Source: Entamoeba invadens IP1 (Eukaryota; Evosea; Mastigamoebida; Endamoebidae). From it: a DNA stretch of 64,000 nt. This document shows, in pieces, positions 19,878 through 27,695 of this stretch (within the stretch, counting starts at the first letter, position 1; the number at the start of each line of letters is the position of its first letter). The stretch lies in the NCBI RefSeq assembly GCF_000330505.1, contig NW_004443767.1:264623-328622 (forward strand), in the 5' to 3' direction. The position numbers were made by a program, and so were the translations under genes. Under the pieces are notes generated by a model. The model did not search any database. It had not been told where the DNA came from and was given only the letters and a program-made list of their open reading frames with translations.

Positions 19878-20119
19878 TTTCAATTGGACTTCCTCTTAAT
19901 TTCCATCCTTTTATTCACAGAGTGACACTTTGACAACTCAATCACACAATCACGATTTGGTTTTGTTTTGTTTTCTACAAATTTTCTATTAATTGATAAT
20001 CTATTCATTTATTAATAATTTTTTTAATTAATCCAAAGTAAAGATTTATTATAATTCAATCATCAATTGTAATAATCAATTAACCTACAAAGAATAATTC
20101 CAATCAATTAAATAAAACA

Positions 20120-20128
20120 ATAATTTAC
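20120..20128. repeat. Left 9-bp target site duplication of MITE
   Basis: ATAATTTAC directly abuts the left terminal repeat and is repeated exactly at 20570-20578. Confidence 0.8.
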
Positions 20129-20569
20129 GTGACCTACATTGACCACCACCACCTTTACCAAAAAAAAATATTTGCCGCAAGTGTTTTTTGAAGGAAGTCT
20201 ACTTTTCAGCCACTGTTTGTGCGTCCCCATGTCACCCACTTTCCTTGTCCGTACTGTGTGGACGCGGATGTGGTTCCCCCCCGCTTGCGGGGGGGTCAGG
20301 GGGGGATCCGCGCCAAGGGAGGACTTGGAAAGTGGGTGAAACGGTGCACAAACAGACTGTTTGAGTGTGTCTTCAGAGCCTTCTTTTCAATGCTCCGTCT
20401 TACTCGGTTTCCACTAAATCAAGGTGAATTTTCGGCATTTTTTGAATTCGGGAACCAGACCTAATATTATCCCAGTTTCCTATTTACTATAATTTTAATT
20501 TGAATATGATTCGAAATAGAAAAAATAAATCTATTTTAAGAGGTGGTGGTGGTGGTCAATGTAGGTCCC
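20129..20569. mobile_element. Mutator-like MITE with GC-rich foldback core
   Basis: This 441-bp element is bounded by terminal inverted repeats reading G(T/G)GACCTACATTGACCACC and onward through ACC triplets: about 25 bp with one mismatch, the right end carrying one extra ACC. It is flanked by an exact 9-bp duplication, the target size typical of Mutator-like elements. Inside, 20211-20362 folds back on itself as an imperfect palindrome centred on seven C, GCTTGC, seven G (20276-20295). This GC-rich core stands out sharply in an AT-rich spacer. ORFs readable across it are low-complexity and not credible, so the element is non-autonomous. MULEs are known in Entamoeba genomes; this copy's family name cannot be given from sequence alone. 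Confidence 0.82.
20211..20362. repeat. GC-rich imperfect palindrome inside MITE
   Basis: Left arm segments TGTTTGTGC, TCACCCACTTTCC and GCGGAT recur as reverse complements in the right arm in the same nested order. The centre at 20276-20295 is a C7/G7 hairpin. A stable cruciform or RNA hairpin is expected. Confidence 0.75.
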
Positions 20570-20578
20570 ATAATTTAC
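20570..20578. repeat. Right 9-bp target site duplication of MITE
   Basis: This is an exact copy of 20120-20128 (ATAATTTAC), immediately outside the right terminal repeat. Confidence 0.8.
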
Positions 20579-20688
20579 TTTCTTTTATTTCTAATAAATA
20601 TTTTAATTGATAAAATAGTTGGTTTTTTCTATTATAATAGAAAATGTTATTTCAACTTGTTAAATTTCATTTAATATCATTAAAATAC

Positions 20689-21036
20689 TTATTGATAATA
20701 AGCCCACATCGCCATATCATTCAACTTCTGTCGATCAGCCCCAGAAAACTGTGACATCTTAATTCCATTTGAAAAAAAGTAGAAAGTTGGGATGCACCGA
20801 ATTTGATAGAACGCCGCGACTGTTTGCACCTGAGATGTATCTACACGACAGAACTTGATAGTCGGATATTGTCGCGAGAGCTCTTCAACATACGGAGAAA
20901 TACTTCGACAAGGCCCACACCATGTCGCGTAAAAGTCGACAATACAATCGCCTGTCGCGATCATTTCGTTGAATTGTGTGACACTTGTGATCTCGGTTAC
21001 TGGCATTTTAATGTGTTTTTGATTCAACAAGTTCAT
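20689..21036 (-). CDS. Thioredoxin
   Basis: This is a 115-residue thioredoxin with the redox site WCGPC in FYATWCGPC and the conserved cis-Pro loop (RCIPTFYFF). It reduces protein disulfides in the cytosol with thioredoxin reductase and would help this microaerophile handle oxidative stress. Two ATGs are possible: 21036 gives ten extra residues, while 21006 gives a 105-residue protein starting MPVTEITS, the usual length. The longer form is listed because both are in frame. There is no signal peptide. A three-unit 11-bp repeat lies 40-72 nt upstream of the first ATG. Identification is certain; only the start is open. Confidence 0.96.
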   Translation of the reverse strand: MNLLNQKHIKMPVTEITSVTQFNEMIATGDCIVDFYATWCGPCRSISPYVEELSRQYPTIKFCRVDTSQVQTVAAFYQIRCIPTFYFFSNGIKMSQFSGADRQKLNDMAMWAYYQ

Positions 21037-21075
21037 TCTATTTCTTCGTCACAAAGAACTATTTCATATTAATAA

Positions 21076-21108
21076 CTATACTATAGCTATACTATAGCTA
21101 TACTATAA
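21076..21108. repeat. Three tandem 11-bp units in thioredoxin promoter
   Basis: CTATACTATAG occurs twice in a row and is followed by CTATACTATAA. It sits between the thioredoxin start and the stop of the next minus-strand gene, so it is in the thioredoxin promoter. Confidence 0.7.
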
Positions 21109-21147
21109 CTAGAGTATGTTACAATGAATTATAATACAAGTAAAGAA

Positions 21148-22290
21148 CTATGGCAGAGTGAAGCAGCGTTCTGGGAGAATGTAGTCCTTGAAGAGTTTGC
21201 AGTTGCAGAGGTAAAAACAGCTGTCTCCGAATTTTGTGATGGACTTAGTGAGTTTGAGTCTTGTGATAGCGGAGCATCTCTTAAATGCGGCGGTCTCGAT
21301 TTCGATGACGGAAGTTGGAAGGACGACACTCGACAGATTGAAGCACTCACTAAAACAGAACGCGGTGATTCTTTCGAGCATATTCAAATTGATTGTTTCC
21401 AAATTTTCACAGGAGCAAAAGGCGAATTGGCCGATTGAAGACACCGACTTTGGAATTGATATCGATGTCAGGCTCTTACAATGTGAAAATGCGTTTTCCC
21501 CAATCTTGTTAATATAAAGCGGAAGTTCTATATTGCGGAGTTTTGAGCATCCTGAAAAGAGGGAATTTTCAAGAGAAGTCATATTAGTTGATAGTGTGAC
21601 ATTAACAAGTGCTACACACCCTCTAAAAACGCCTTCTTGAAGCGTCGTAGTGTTATTTGATATATGAACTGATGTCAATGAAGTTGAATTGAAGAAGCAG
21701 TCTTTCCCATATTCTTGAATAGAGTCGGGAAGTGTTATATAACAGTGCGTTTGTATCTCTTCTTGTGTGCCAATAGTCATATCTCCTCCTTGATGTAACT
21801 TCCTTTGTTGAACACTTTTGTCGCCGACGGTGACCAAAAATGATTTCTCAAAGAGGTTACTGGCAATCGCCTTGATTTGAATTCTCTCGTTCCGCTCAGT
21901 GTCGTGAGTTATTTTTTCCACCAAGGGATGTATGCCAAATTTCGACAAATCAGTTTCTGTGTATTTCACACAGCGAAATTTCTGGAGTGTTTTTGTCAGT
22001 GATTTTGAGAGCAAGAAAAATGCTTTTGAGTAACTAATGGTATAATAATAATAATATGCAAATAAGTTTGGTATTTTTTGGTCCTCAAGAGTGTATAAAT
22101 ATTGGGTCTCCATACACGGAAAGAGTGTTTTCGTTTTGACAGAGATAGGGTTATATCGGAATTTGTTCAACGTATTTTCAAATTTCCGACAGACCAACAC
22201 AACATTGACAAAATCTTCCGGTGTTGTGAAATATTGTGTTGCTATTAAAATAGTATAACTATCGAGTCTTCTCTTTCCCAACTCACTCAT
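21148..22290 (-). CDS. BspA-like leucine-rich repeat protein (LRR_5 type)
   Basis: The frame opens at TTG 22305; the first ATG is 22290, giving 380 residues. The N-terminal module (about 10-60, with EDFVNVVLVCRKF and a following NPI) is the F-box-like head of Entamoeba BspA-like proteins. From about residue 195 there are at least seven 23-residue repeats of Treponema pallidum LRR type, such as INKIGENAFSHCKSLTSISI. Homologues have been reported at the E. histolytica surface without a classical signal peptide. The last residues (ERCFTLP) do not form a CaaX box. A TATA-like element lies at 22322-22331. Family assignment is secure; a slightly early C-terminal end is possible. Confidence 0.92.
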   Translation of the reverse strand: MSELGKRRLDSYTILIATQYFTTPEDFVNVVLVCRKFENTLNKFRYNPISVKTKTLFPCMETQYLYTLEDQKIPNLFAYYYYYTISYSKAFFLLSKSLTKTLQKFRCVKYTETDLSKFGIHPLVEKITHDTERNERIQIKAIASNLFEKSFLVTVGDKSVQQRKLHQGGDMTIGTQEEIQTHCYITLPDSIQEYGKDCFFNSTSLTSVHISNNTTTLQEGVFRGCVALVNVTLSTNMTSLENSLFSGCSKLRNIELPLYINKIGENAFSHCKSLTSISIPKSVSSIGQFAFCSCENLETINLNMLERITAFCFSECFNLSSVVLPTSVIEIETAAFKRCSAITRLKLTKSITKFGDSCFYLCNCKLFKDYILPERCFTLP

Positions 22291-22321
22291 TATTTCAATC
22301 TTCAATCACTGATTTTTTGAG

Positions 22322-22331
22322 TATTTATATA
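22322..22331 (-). promoter_or_regulatory. TATA-like box of BspA-like gene
   Basis: The minus strand reads TATATAAATA 32-41 nt upstream of the ATG at 22290, with TTGAAA at 22293-22298 close to the start. Confidence 0.5.
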
Positions 22332-22489
22332 ACAGACACAACTAATAAAATAAGAATTGTCTTCCAGAATTCAATTTTCTTATTAATTATAGTATTTTTA
22401 TTATATTTTATATCGGTTTTCATTTTGAAAAGTCCATGAAAAAATGAGATTATAAAAATCCTTTAAAAACTCTAAGTGAACTTAGTAAA

Positions 22490-24514
22490 TTAGATAATCA
22501 TGGACTTGTTGTATCTGACAAACGCTTCAGCGGCTGCGAAATGGGTGAACCCGAGCTTCGCAAGTAAGTCCGCGGTATTTTTATTTCGATCTTCCGCTCT
22601 TTGCCAAAACTCTCTACTATCTGCTCCGGGGAACAGCGCAAGGTCTTTTTGTGATTGGTGTTTAAAGATGGCTTGTCTCTTATCTGCAATTTCATTGATC
22701 GACATGGGGACTATCAAGTCTGCTCTATAGACTTCATACTCTTGCCACGCTCCTCTATACAACCAGATCTCCACTTTCTTGACCCACTCTTGTCCTTCCT
22801 TTTCCAACTGTTCAAGTGCCTTTAACACACATCGAGTGCACTTCCGATGTGTTCCGTGGGGATCCGTCAAATCGCCGGCCGCGTAGATCATCTCGGGCTG
22901 GATTTTGAGTAATTCCTTCTTGACAATTTCAATGTCAGACTGCGAGACGGGGTTCTTCACTATTTGTCCTGTCTGGTAGAATGGCAAGTTGAGTAAATGG
23001 ACGTTCTCTCTCTTCACACCACAGTGGAGAGAGGCATCGACGGCTTCAGTCTCCCTCATTATTCTCTTGATCTCTAATACTATCCTTCTGTCTTGATACC
23101 CTTCCTCTGCAGTCTTCCCTTCGAAGAGCCCCATGATCTCTTCGTTCTTCTTGATGTACTTCTCTGGTTCAATGTTCAGAAGCTTGGCATACAAATCAGT
23201 GAAGTGAAGCATCCTCTTCACATCGTCATCCCAAACAGCTATGGCGCCGCTGGTTTCATACACAGTGTGCACTTCATTTCCTTGTTCACACAATCGTTGG
23301 ATGGTGGCTCCCATTGAAATGACGTCGTCGTCTGGATGCGGAGAGAAGACGGCTATTTTCTTGTGGATAGCCATTTCTGGGTTGTACAGAGTCTTTCTAT
23401 CGAGTGTTGGGTGGTCGTACACCTTCAACTCTCGGGTTGTAGTTTTCGACATTTTGCCCGATGGCCATCCACTGATGGTGTCTTGAATCGACTGGAAGAC
23501 AAACAAATTGACGCTCTCTGAACTTCCACATTGCTCCAAGAGAGCATTCAAGTGGTGGTTATAGTAGTCATTCGAAGTCAATTGTAATATTGGTTTATTG
23601 CACTGGAGGGCCAACCATACAACAGCTTGTTTGATTAACGGTTTGTCGTATTTGACATTGAGTGTTGAGTCTTTCAGTGACAGAGTCCATGGGTTAGCGT
23701 AATATGTGAGTTCAGACGATGCGGGTAAATCCAAAATAGCCGTAGTATTACAGTGTCTTTGTAACAAGGAAGCTGCGCAAAGTTCAGTTGATTCGCCTTC
23801 AATCGCCTTTGCAATGATCTTTGCTTTGCCCTCAGAAAAGGCTAACAGTAATAATCTCTTTGCTTTCATGATTGTTCCAACTCCCATAGTAATCGCTTGT
23901 GTTGGGACGTGTTCCATACCAAAGAAGTCACCAGCGGCGTCCAATCGAGTAATTGAGTCCAAGTAGATTTTTCTTGTTTTTGAAGTAGCAGGAGAGCCTG
24001 GTTCATTAAACCCTATATGCCCAGAACGGCCAATCCCCAAAATCTGTAAATCAAGTCCACCCGCTTCTTCGATTTGTTTCTCGTAGTTGGTACAGAACTC
24101 TTCGATCTTGTCGACTGGGCAAGTTCCATCGGGGATGTGAACGTTTTCTCTGTTGATGTCAATGTGGTTGAATAAGACTTCATTCATGAAGTGGTGATAA
24201 GACTGGAATTGGTCTGGTTTCATCGGGTAGTACTCATCCAAATTGAAGGTCTTGACATTCTTGAATGAGACTTCACCATTTTTACAAGCACGTACCAACT
24301 CAGAATAGATTTCAGTTGGTGTGGATCCGGTCGCTAAGCCTAAAACTACTTTCCCATCTTTTTGATTAATCAAATCGATGATTTCGTGTGCAGCAGCTAT
24401 ACTGGCATCGGTCGAAGTCTTGTAGACTTTTGTTGGAATGTGTTCGTTTTGGCACAACTTTGGGTCTCGAGCCACTGGTTGTGGTATTTGCACTTCAAGT
24501 GGTGGTGAAGACAT
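22490..24514 (-). CDS. Gln6Pi: Glucosamine-6-phosphate isomerase/deaminase fused to PIG-L (LmbE-like) deacetylase domain
   Basis: This is a 674-residue two-domain protein. Residues about 25-275 are a NagB-type glucosamine-6-phosphate isomerase, which interconverts fructose-6-phosphate plus ammonia and glucosamine-6-phosphate. That step feeds UDP-GlcNAc and cyst-wall chitin in Entamoeba. Seen motifs are GLATGSTP, NLDEYYP (Asp93) and GIGRSGHIGFNEP with His166 and Glu171. Ser164 stands where E. coli NagB has catalytic Asp141; a similar RTGH variant is, as I recall, usual in bacterial fusions of this kind. Residues about 385-600 are a PIG-L/LmbE domain with zinc motif HPDDD (393-397) and DPHGTHRKC. 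The same fusion occurs in Bacteroidetes, suggesting bacterial origin. Role in chitin synthesis comes from literature on the genus; activity of each half is inferred. Confidence 0.93.
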   Translation of the reverse strand: MSSPPLEVQIPQPVARDPKLCQNEHIPTKVYKTSTDASIAAAHEIIDLINQKDGKVVLGLATGSTPTEIYSELVRACKNGEVSFKNVKTFNLDEYYPMKPDQFQSYHHFMNEVLFNHIDINRENVHIPDGTCPVDKIEEFCTNYEKQIEEAGGLDLQILGIGRSGHIGFNEPGSPATSKTRKIYLDSITRLDAAGDFFGMEHVPTQAITMGVGTIMKAKRLLLLAFSEGKAKIIAKAIEGESTELCAASLLQRHCNTTAILDLPASSELTYYANPWTLSLKDSTLNVKYDKPLIKQAVVWLALQCNKPILQLTSNDYYNHHLNALLEQCGSSESVNLFVFQSIQDTISGWPSGKMSKTTTRELKVYDHPTLDRKTLYNPEMAIHKKIAVFSPHPDDDVISMGATIQRLCEQGNEVHTVYETSGAIAVWDDDVKRMLHFTDLYAKLLNIEPEKYIKKNEEIMGLFEGKTAEEGYQDRRIVLEIKRIMRETEAVDASLHCGVKRENVHLLNLPFYQTGQIVKNPVSQSDIEIVKKELLKIQPEMIYAAGDLTDPHGTHRKCTRCVLKALEQLEKEGQEWVKKVEIWLYRGAWQEYEVYRADLIVPMSINEIADKRQAIFKHQSQKDLALFPGADSREFWQRAEDRNKNTADLLAKLGFTHFAAAEAFVRYNKSMII

Positions 24515-25316
24515 TGTCTACCAGTTTCACAGAAACTCCTTTTTATTACGAAAAAGAAGAAGAGAATCTTGTCGAAGTTTAGTTCCATTCGATGTTGTGT
24601 TTATAAACCAAAAAAACACAAAAAGCTCTTCAAACGATAATTAAATTTATGTTTCTTTATTATAATTGTTTTTTATACAATTTTGTAGGATATGTGGATT
24701 CTATTAATTCTTTCTTTTTATTTTTACGATTTCTTATTATTTCGAGCAAATTATTCGACGAATTTAATTTTAATAAACGAAAATAAATATGGAAAAAAAC
24801 GGGATTTTATTCATTTCGAAAAAAAAACAACGAAATGATATTTAGGTCTTCACTTGCCTAATTTTCGGGACAAAGAAACAACAAAAACGGACATTGTAGA
24901 ATTTATGAATTTTGAGGATGTTTTAATTTGTGTTAACACGTTGATTGTTTTTAATTAATTAAACTATTAATTATTATTATAAATGATAAAATTATATAGT
25001 TTTTATTTATGATATTTATTAAAACAACTAGTTTAAGTAATATAGTTTAAATAATATTAAAGTTAAATTAATTAAACTAAAAATAATTAGTTTTTTAATT
25101 ATATATAATGATATAAATTAAAAATAATAATTCAAATTTTGTGTTTCATGTTTTGATAAAAATAATAACTAACTAATTTATTAATTTTAAATTATAATAC
25201 TTTTTATATTTTCTATTCAAAATGATAGTTTCTTTAATGATCAATTATAGTTTTATTTCCATCGCAACCAAAACACGGATGTACAAACAACAGTTAATTC
25301 AAACTCACAATAAACA
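24515..25316. other. Intergenic region between two minus-strand genes
   Basis: This is 802 bp of AT-rich DNA with long A/T runs, holding the 3' end of the PH-domain gene's neighbourhood and the Gln6Pi promoter. A GTTTATAAA-like element near 24598-24606 on the minus strand is a weak TATA candidate. No ORF is seen. Confidence 0.4.
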
Positions 25317-26819
25317 CTATTGGTCCGAACCAAGGAAGTAATGAACACTCACGTCTTGTCCTTCCAAAAACACGTTATGACCAAACCCTTTCTTTAAGTA
25401 ACTATACTCAACATACCTAATACTATACGTTCTGTCTTTCATCAATCCAAGGTGGACTTGTTTTCCACTAGTTTTTGTACCAATTGCATCTAACATAGCC
25501 ATTGCGATATCATCGGTAGGTTCTGGTATCATAACTCGCACTCTACTAGCTCCTTCATTACTCAGTGTGAGTTCAATAACGATATTTCCATAAAAACTAT
25601 TCAAGTTAGTCATGACAGAAACAATGCTTCCTGGCAATTCAGGAAATTCAAATCTCTTCATGAGTCCCTGTATTCTCTCAACTTGTCCTCTCGCCTCTCC
25701 TCCAAGTGCAAACGTGAACACATTTTGTCGTGGCGGGTTCTCCCCCATCTCTCTCCCAACTTGGATGAACTTACTAACTTTACTATCTAACAACCAAGTC
25801 CGTAACTTCTCGGCGGCAGCCCCATCGACAAATTTCTTGATCACCGTCACATCAAAATCACCAGAGAACATCCACCCCTCCGCCATCCCCGAGTTATTCG
25901 ACACTTCAATCCAATTCCCCATCTGGTCGGGAACTAGGGTTTCCCCAAAGCAATCAATCGCATCAATTTCAACGTCCGGTGACCCGACTCCCACAAAGAA
26001 GTCGACAACGGGCTTGATCATAGCGGCTTGAGTCCCACAAGCAATCCATTTAGTATTTTCAGTTGATGACGATACAACGACGGTATACTCAACAACAGAT
26101 CCTAAAGGCAGAGGTGGGGAATTTGGCGATTTTTTACTTGGCAGTTGGTCGAGCCAGAATTGCCAATACTTTGAGAGATCCGGGTCTTTTTTAATATACA
26201 CAATCGAGTTCTTCACCTTTTTCACATTGTCCCATCCAAATGCATTTGACTTGTATGAGGCGACAAGAGCACGCTGGAGGATTGGAGACTCACCCATTGT
26301 CGGTACAAGTGTTGTGGGGATTTTAGAAGTGGGGACGACTCGTGGGATGGTTGCGAGTGGTTCTACTTGTGTTGCTTTCTTCAATTGTTCGAACAGCTTT
26401 TGGAAGTCTGAAGAATTCTCACACACGACTATGAAGAGGCGACTCCCTCTGAATTGTTAATTTTGTGATGTGAAGAAAAGAGAGGAACAAACTTCACACT
26501 TGTAACCCCTACAGAAAGAGCATTTGGTTTGTTCTTGGCAATTCGCTTTCCTGAAACATCCTCAACTGAAGTCCCTTTTTGAATCTCTACACACCCTTTT
26601 GCGATTAAATCATGGCGGGATGCATAGTACCAAATCATCTTGTCTTTTAACACAAAATACCGCTTTTTCCAAGTCTTGATGGAACCACCGACCTTCTCAC
26701 CCCAACACTCAAACTCACAGGGTTGGAGAGATTCAATCGATTTCTATGGGTTAATGGATTTTGTTCTATCAAGTGCGATATTGTGGGATACAAACGTGAA
26801 GATTATCCATTGGCGACAT
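25317..26819 (-). CDS. PH-domain protein, three exons
   Basis: The predicted structure is complement(25317..26448, 26493..26743, 26796..26819), 468 residues. Without splicing, the C-terminal frame starts at GTG 26426 in the middle of a domain. Both introns start GTTTGT; the acceptors are TAG and CAG, and both junctions keep frame. Splicing restores a PH domain over about residues 10-115: TWKKRYFVLKDKMIWYY at its start, SRLFIVVCENSSDF and a closing amphipathic helix at its end. PH domains bind phosphoinositides or proteins at membranes. The remaining 350 residues are globular with no domain I recognise. CTTGAAAA lies 4-11 nt before the ATG. The PH domain is secure; the tiny first exon (24 nt) is the least certain part. 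Confidence 0.82.
26449..26492 (-). other. Intron 2 of PH-domain gene
   Basis: This is a 44-nt intron with donor GTTTGT (26492 downward) and acceptor CAG. It splits a codon after two bases; joining gives AAA and continues GSRLFIVV, the expected last strands of the PH fold. It contains an in-frame stop if retained. Confidence 0.75.
26744..26795 (-). other. Intron 1 of PH-domain gene
   Basis: This is a 52-nt intron, donor GTTTGT and acceptor TAG, in phase 0. It joins an eight-codon ATG exon to the PH-domain exon. Confidence 0.6.
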
Positions 26820-27693
26820 TTCTTTTCAAGATGAATTCGGGATTTTTCAATTCTATTGTACATCAAGATCTGCAAGAAATTATTGAATTTGTTTACCTGT
26901 TTTTGTGGGCATTCATGTGGAAACTTTGTAAACGATTATACTTTCATGATAATCGTTTACTGTTTCGGGGGTATTTACCTTTTTTGCTAGTTAACAATAA
27001 TAATGTGACAAATACTATATTTATAATTTTGATAATTATAATTAATAGTAATACATCTTTAATGCAAGTCTCTCATTCTTTTAGTTAATTGAAATAGGGG
27101 TCATTCTATTAAATAAACGGGAATGAGACATTAAAAAATAAGAAAAAAAATTTGATTATTTCAAAAAGTTTATTTTTGAGGTTTTTATTTCAATCAAATT
27201 AGCTAAAATTTAACTTTTCTTCAGTGATTGAATTAGTTTAACATTTTTATTTTAATATAATTCCGATTTAAATTATTATAAAAATTAGTACAAATTAACC
27301 AGATTAAGCCTCTGATGGTTAAAAAATATTGAATATGCCGATCTTGTAGTTATGTTTCGTTACTTTCATCTTGAAATTAACTTGGAACTAACAATTGAAT
27401 TGTTACTTTTTTCCAATTTTGCCATTTCATTTGTAAAAAAAAGAAATAACAATATAATTTATATTGTAATTAATTTAATAGTAATAATAATAATAATAGA
27501 ATTTATCACTTTACAATAACAAATAGTTAGTTAGTATTTTGTCATATTTTTGAAGAATAATAACAAAAGAAAACAAAGTGTTTATTGTATTATCATATAT
27601 AGTATATTTATTAATAAGCTAATAATAAATCAGTTTAATTGTTGTCATTATTTTCTAATAATATTTATTTTTAAAATAAAATTTATATATATA
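26820..27693. other. Intergenic region with a 12-bp hairpin
   Basis: This is 874 bp of AT-rich DNA between the PH-domain gene start and the left end of the pogo-like element. A perfect 12-bp inverted repeat lies at 26928-26939 and 26949-26960, about 110 bp upstream of the PH-domain ATG. Nothing else is visible. Confidence 0.45.
26928..26960. repeat. 12-bp perfect inverted repeat
   Basis: Arms GTAAACGATTAT and ATAATCGTTTAC flank a 9-nt loop. Its place upstream of the PH-domain gene fits a dyad binding site, but nothing proves this. Confidence 0.5.
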
Positions 27694-27695
27694 TA

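Noticed and set aside
20139..20464. Two overlapping plus-strand ORFs of 66 and 81 codons
   Set aside because: They lie wholly inside the MITE and read through its C/G runs and palindrome; there is no protein-like composition.
21139..21147. CaaX box at the C-terminus of the BspA-like protein
   Set aside because: The protein ends CFTLP, with Cys five residues from the end, so it is not a prenylation site.
26723..27088. 121-codon plus-strand frame opposite the PH-domain gene start
   Set aside because: It overlaps exons 1 and 2 of the spliced PH gene on the other strand and ends in AT-driven Ile/Asn runs.
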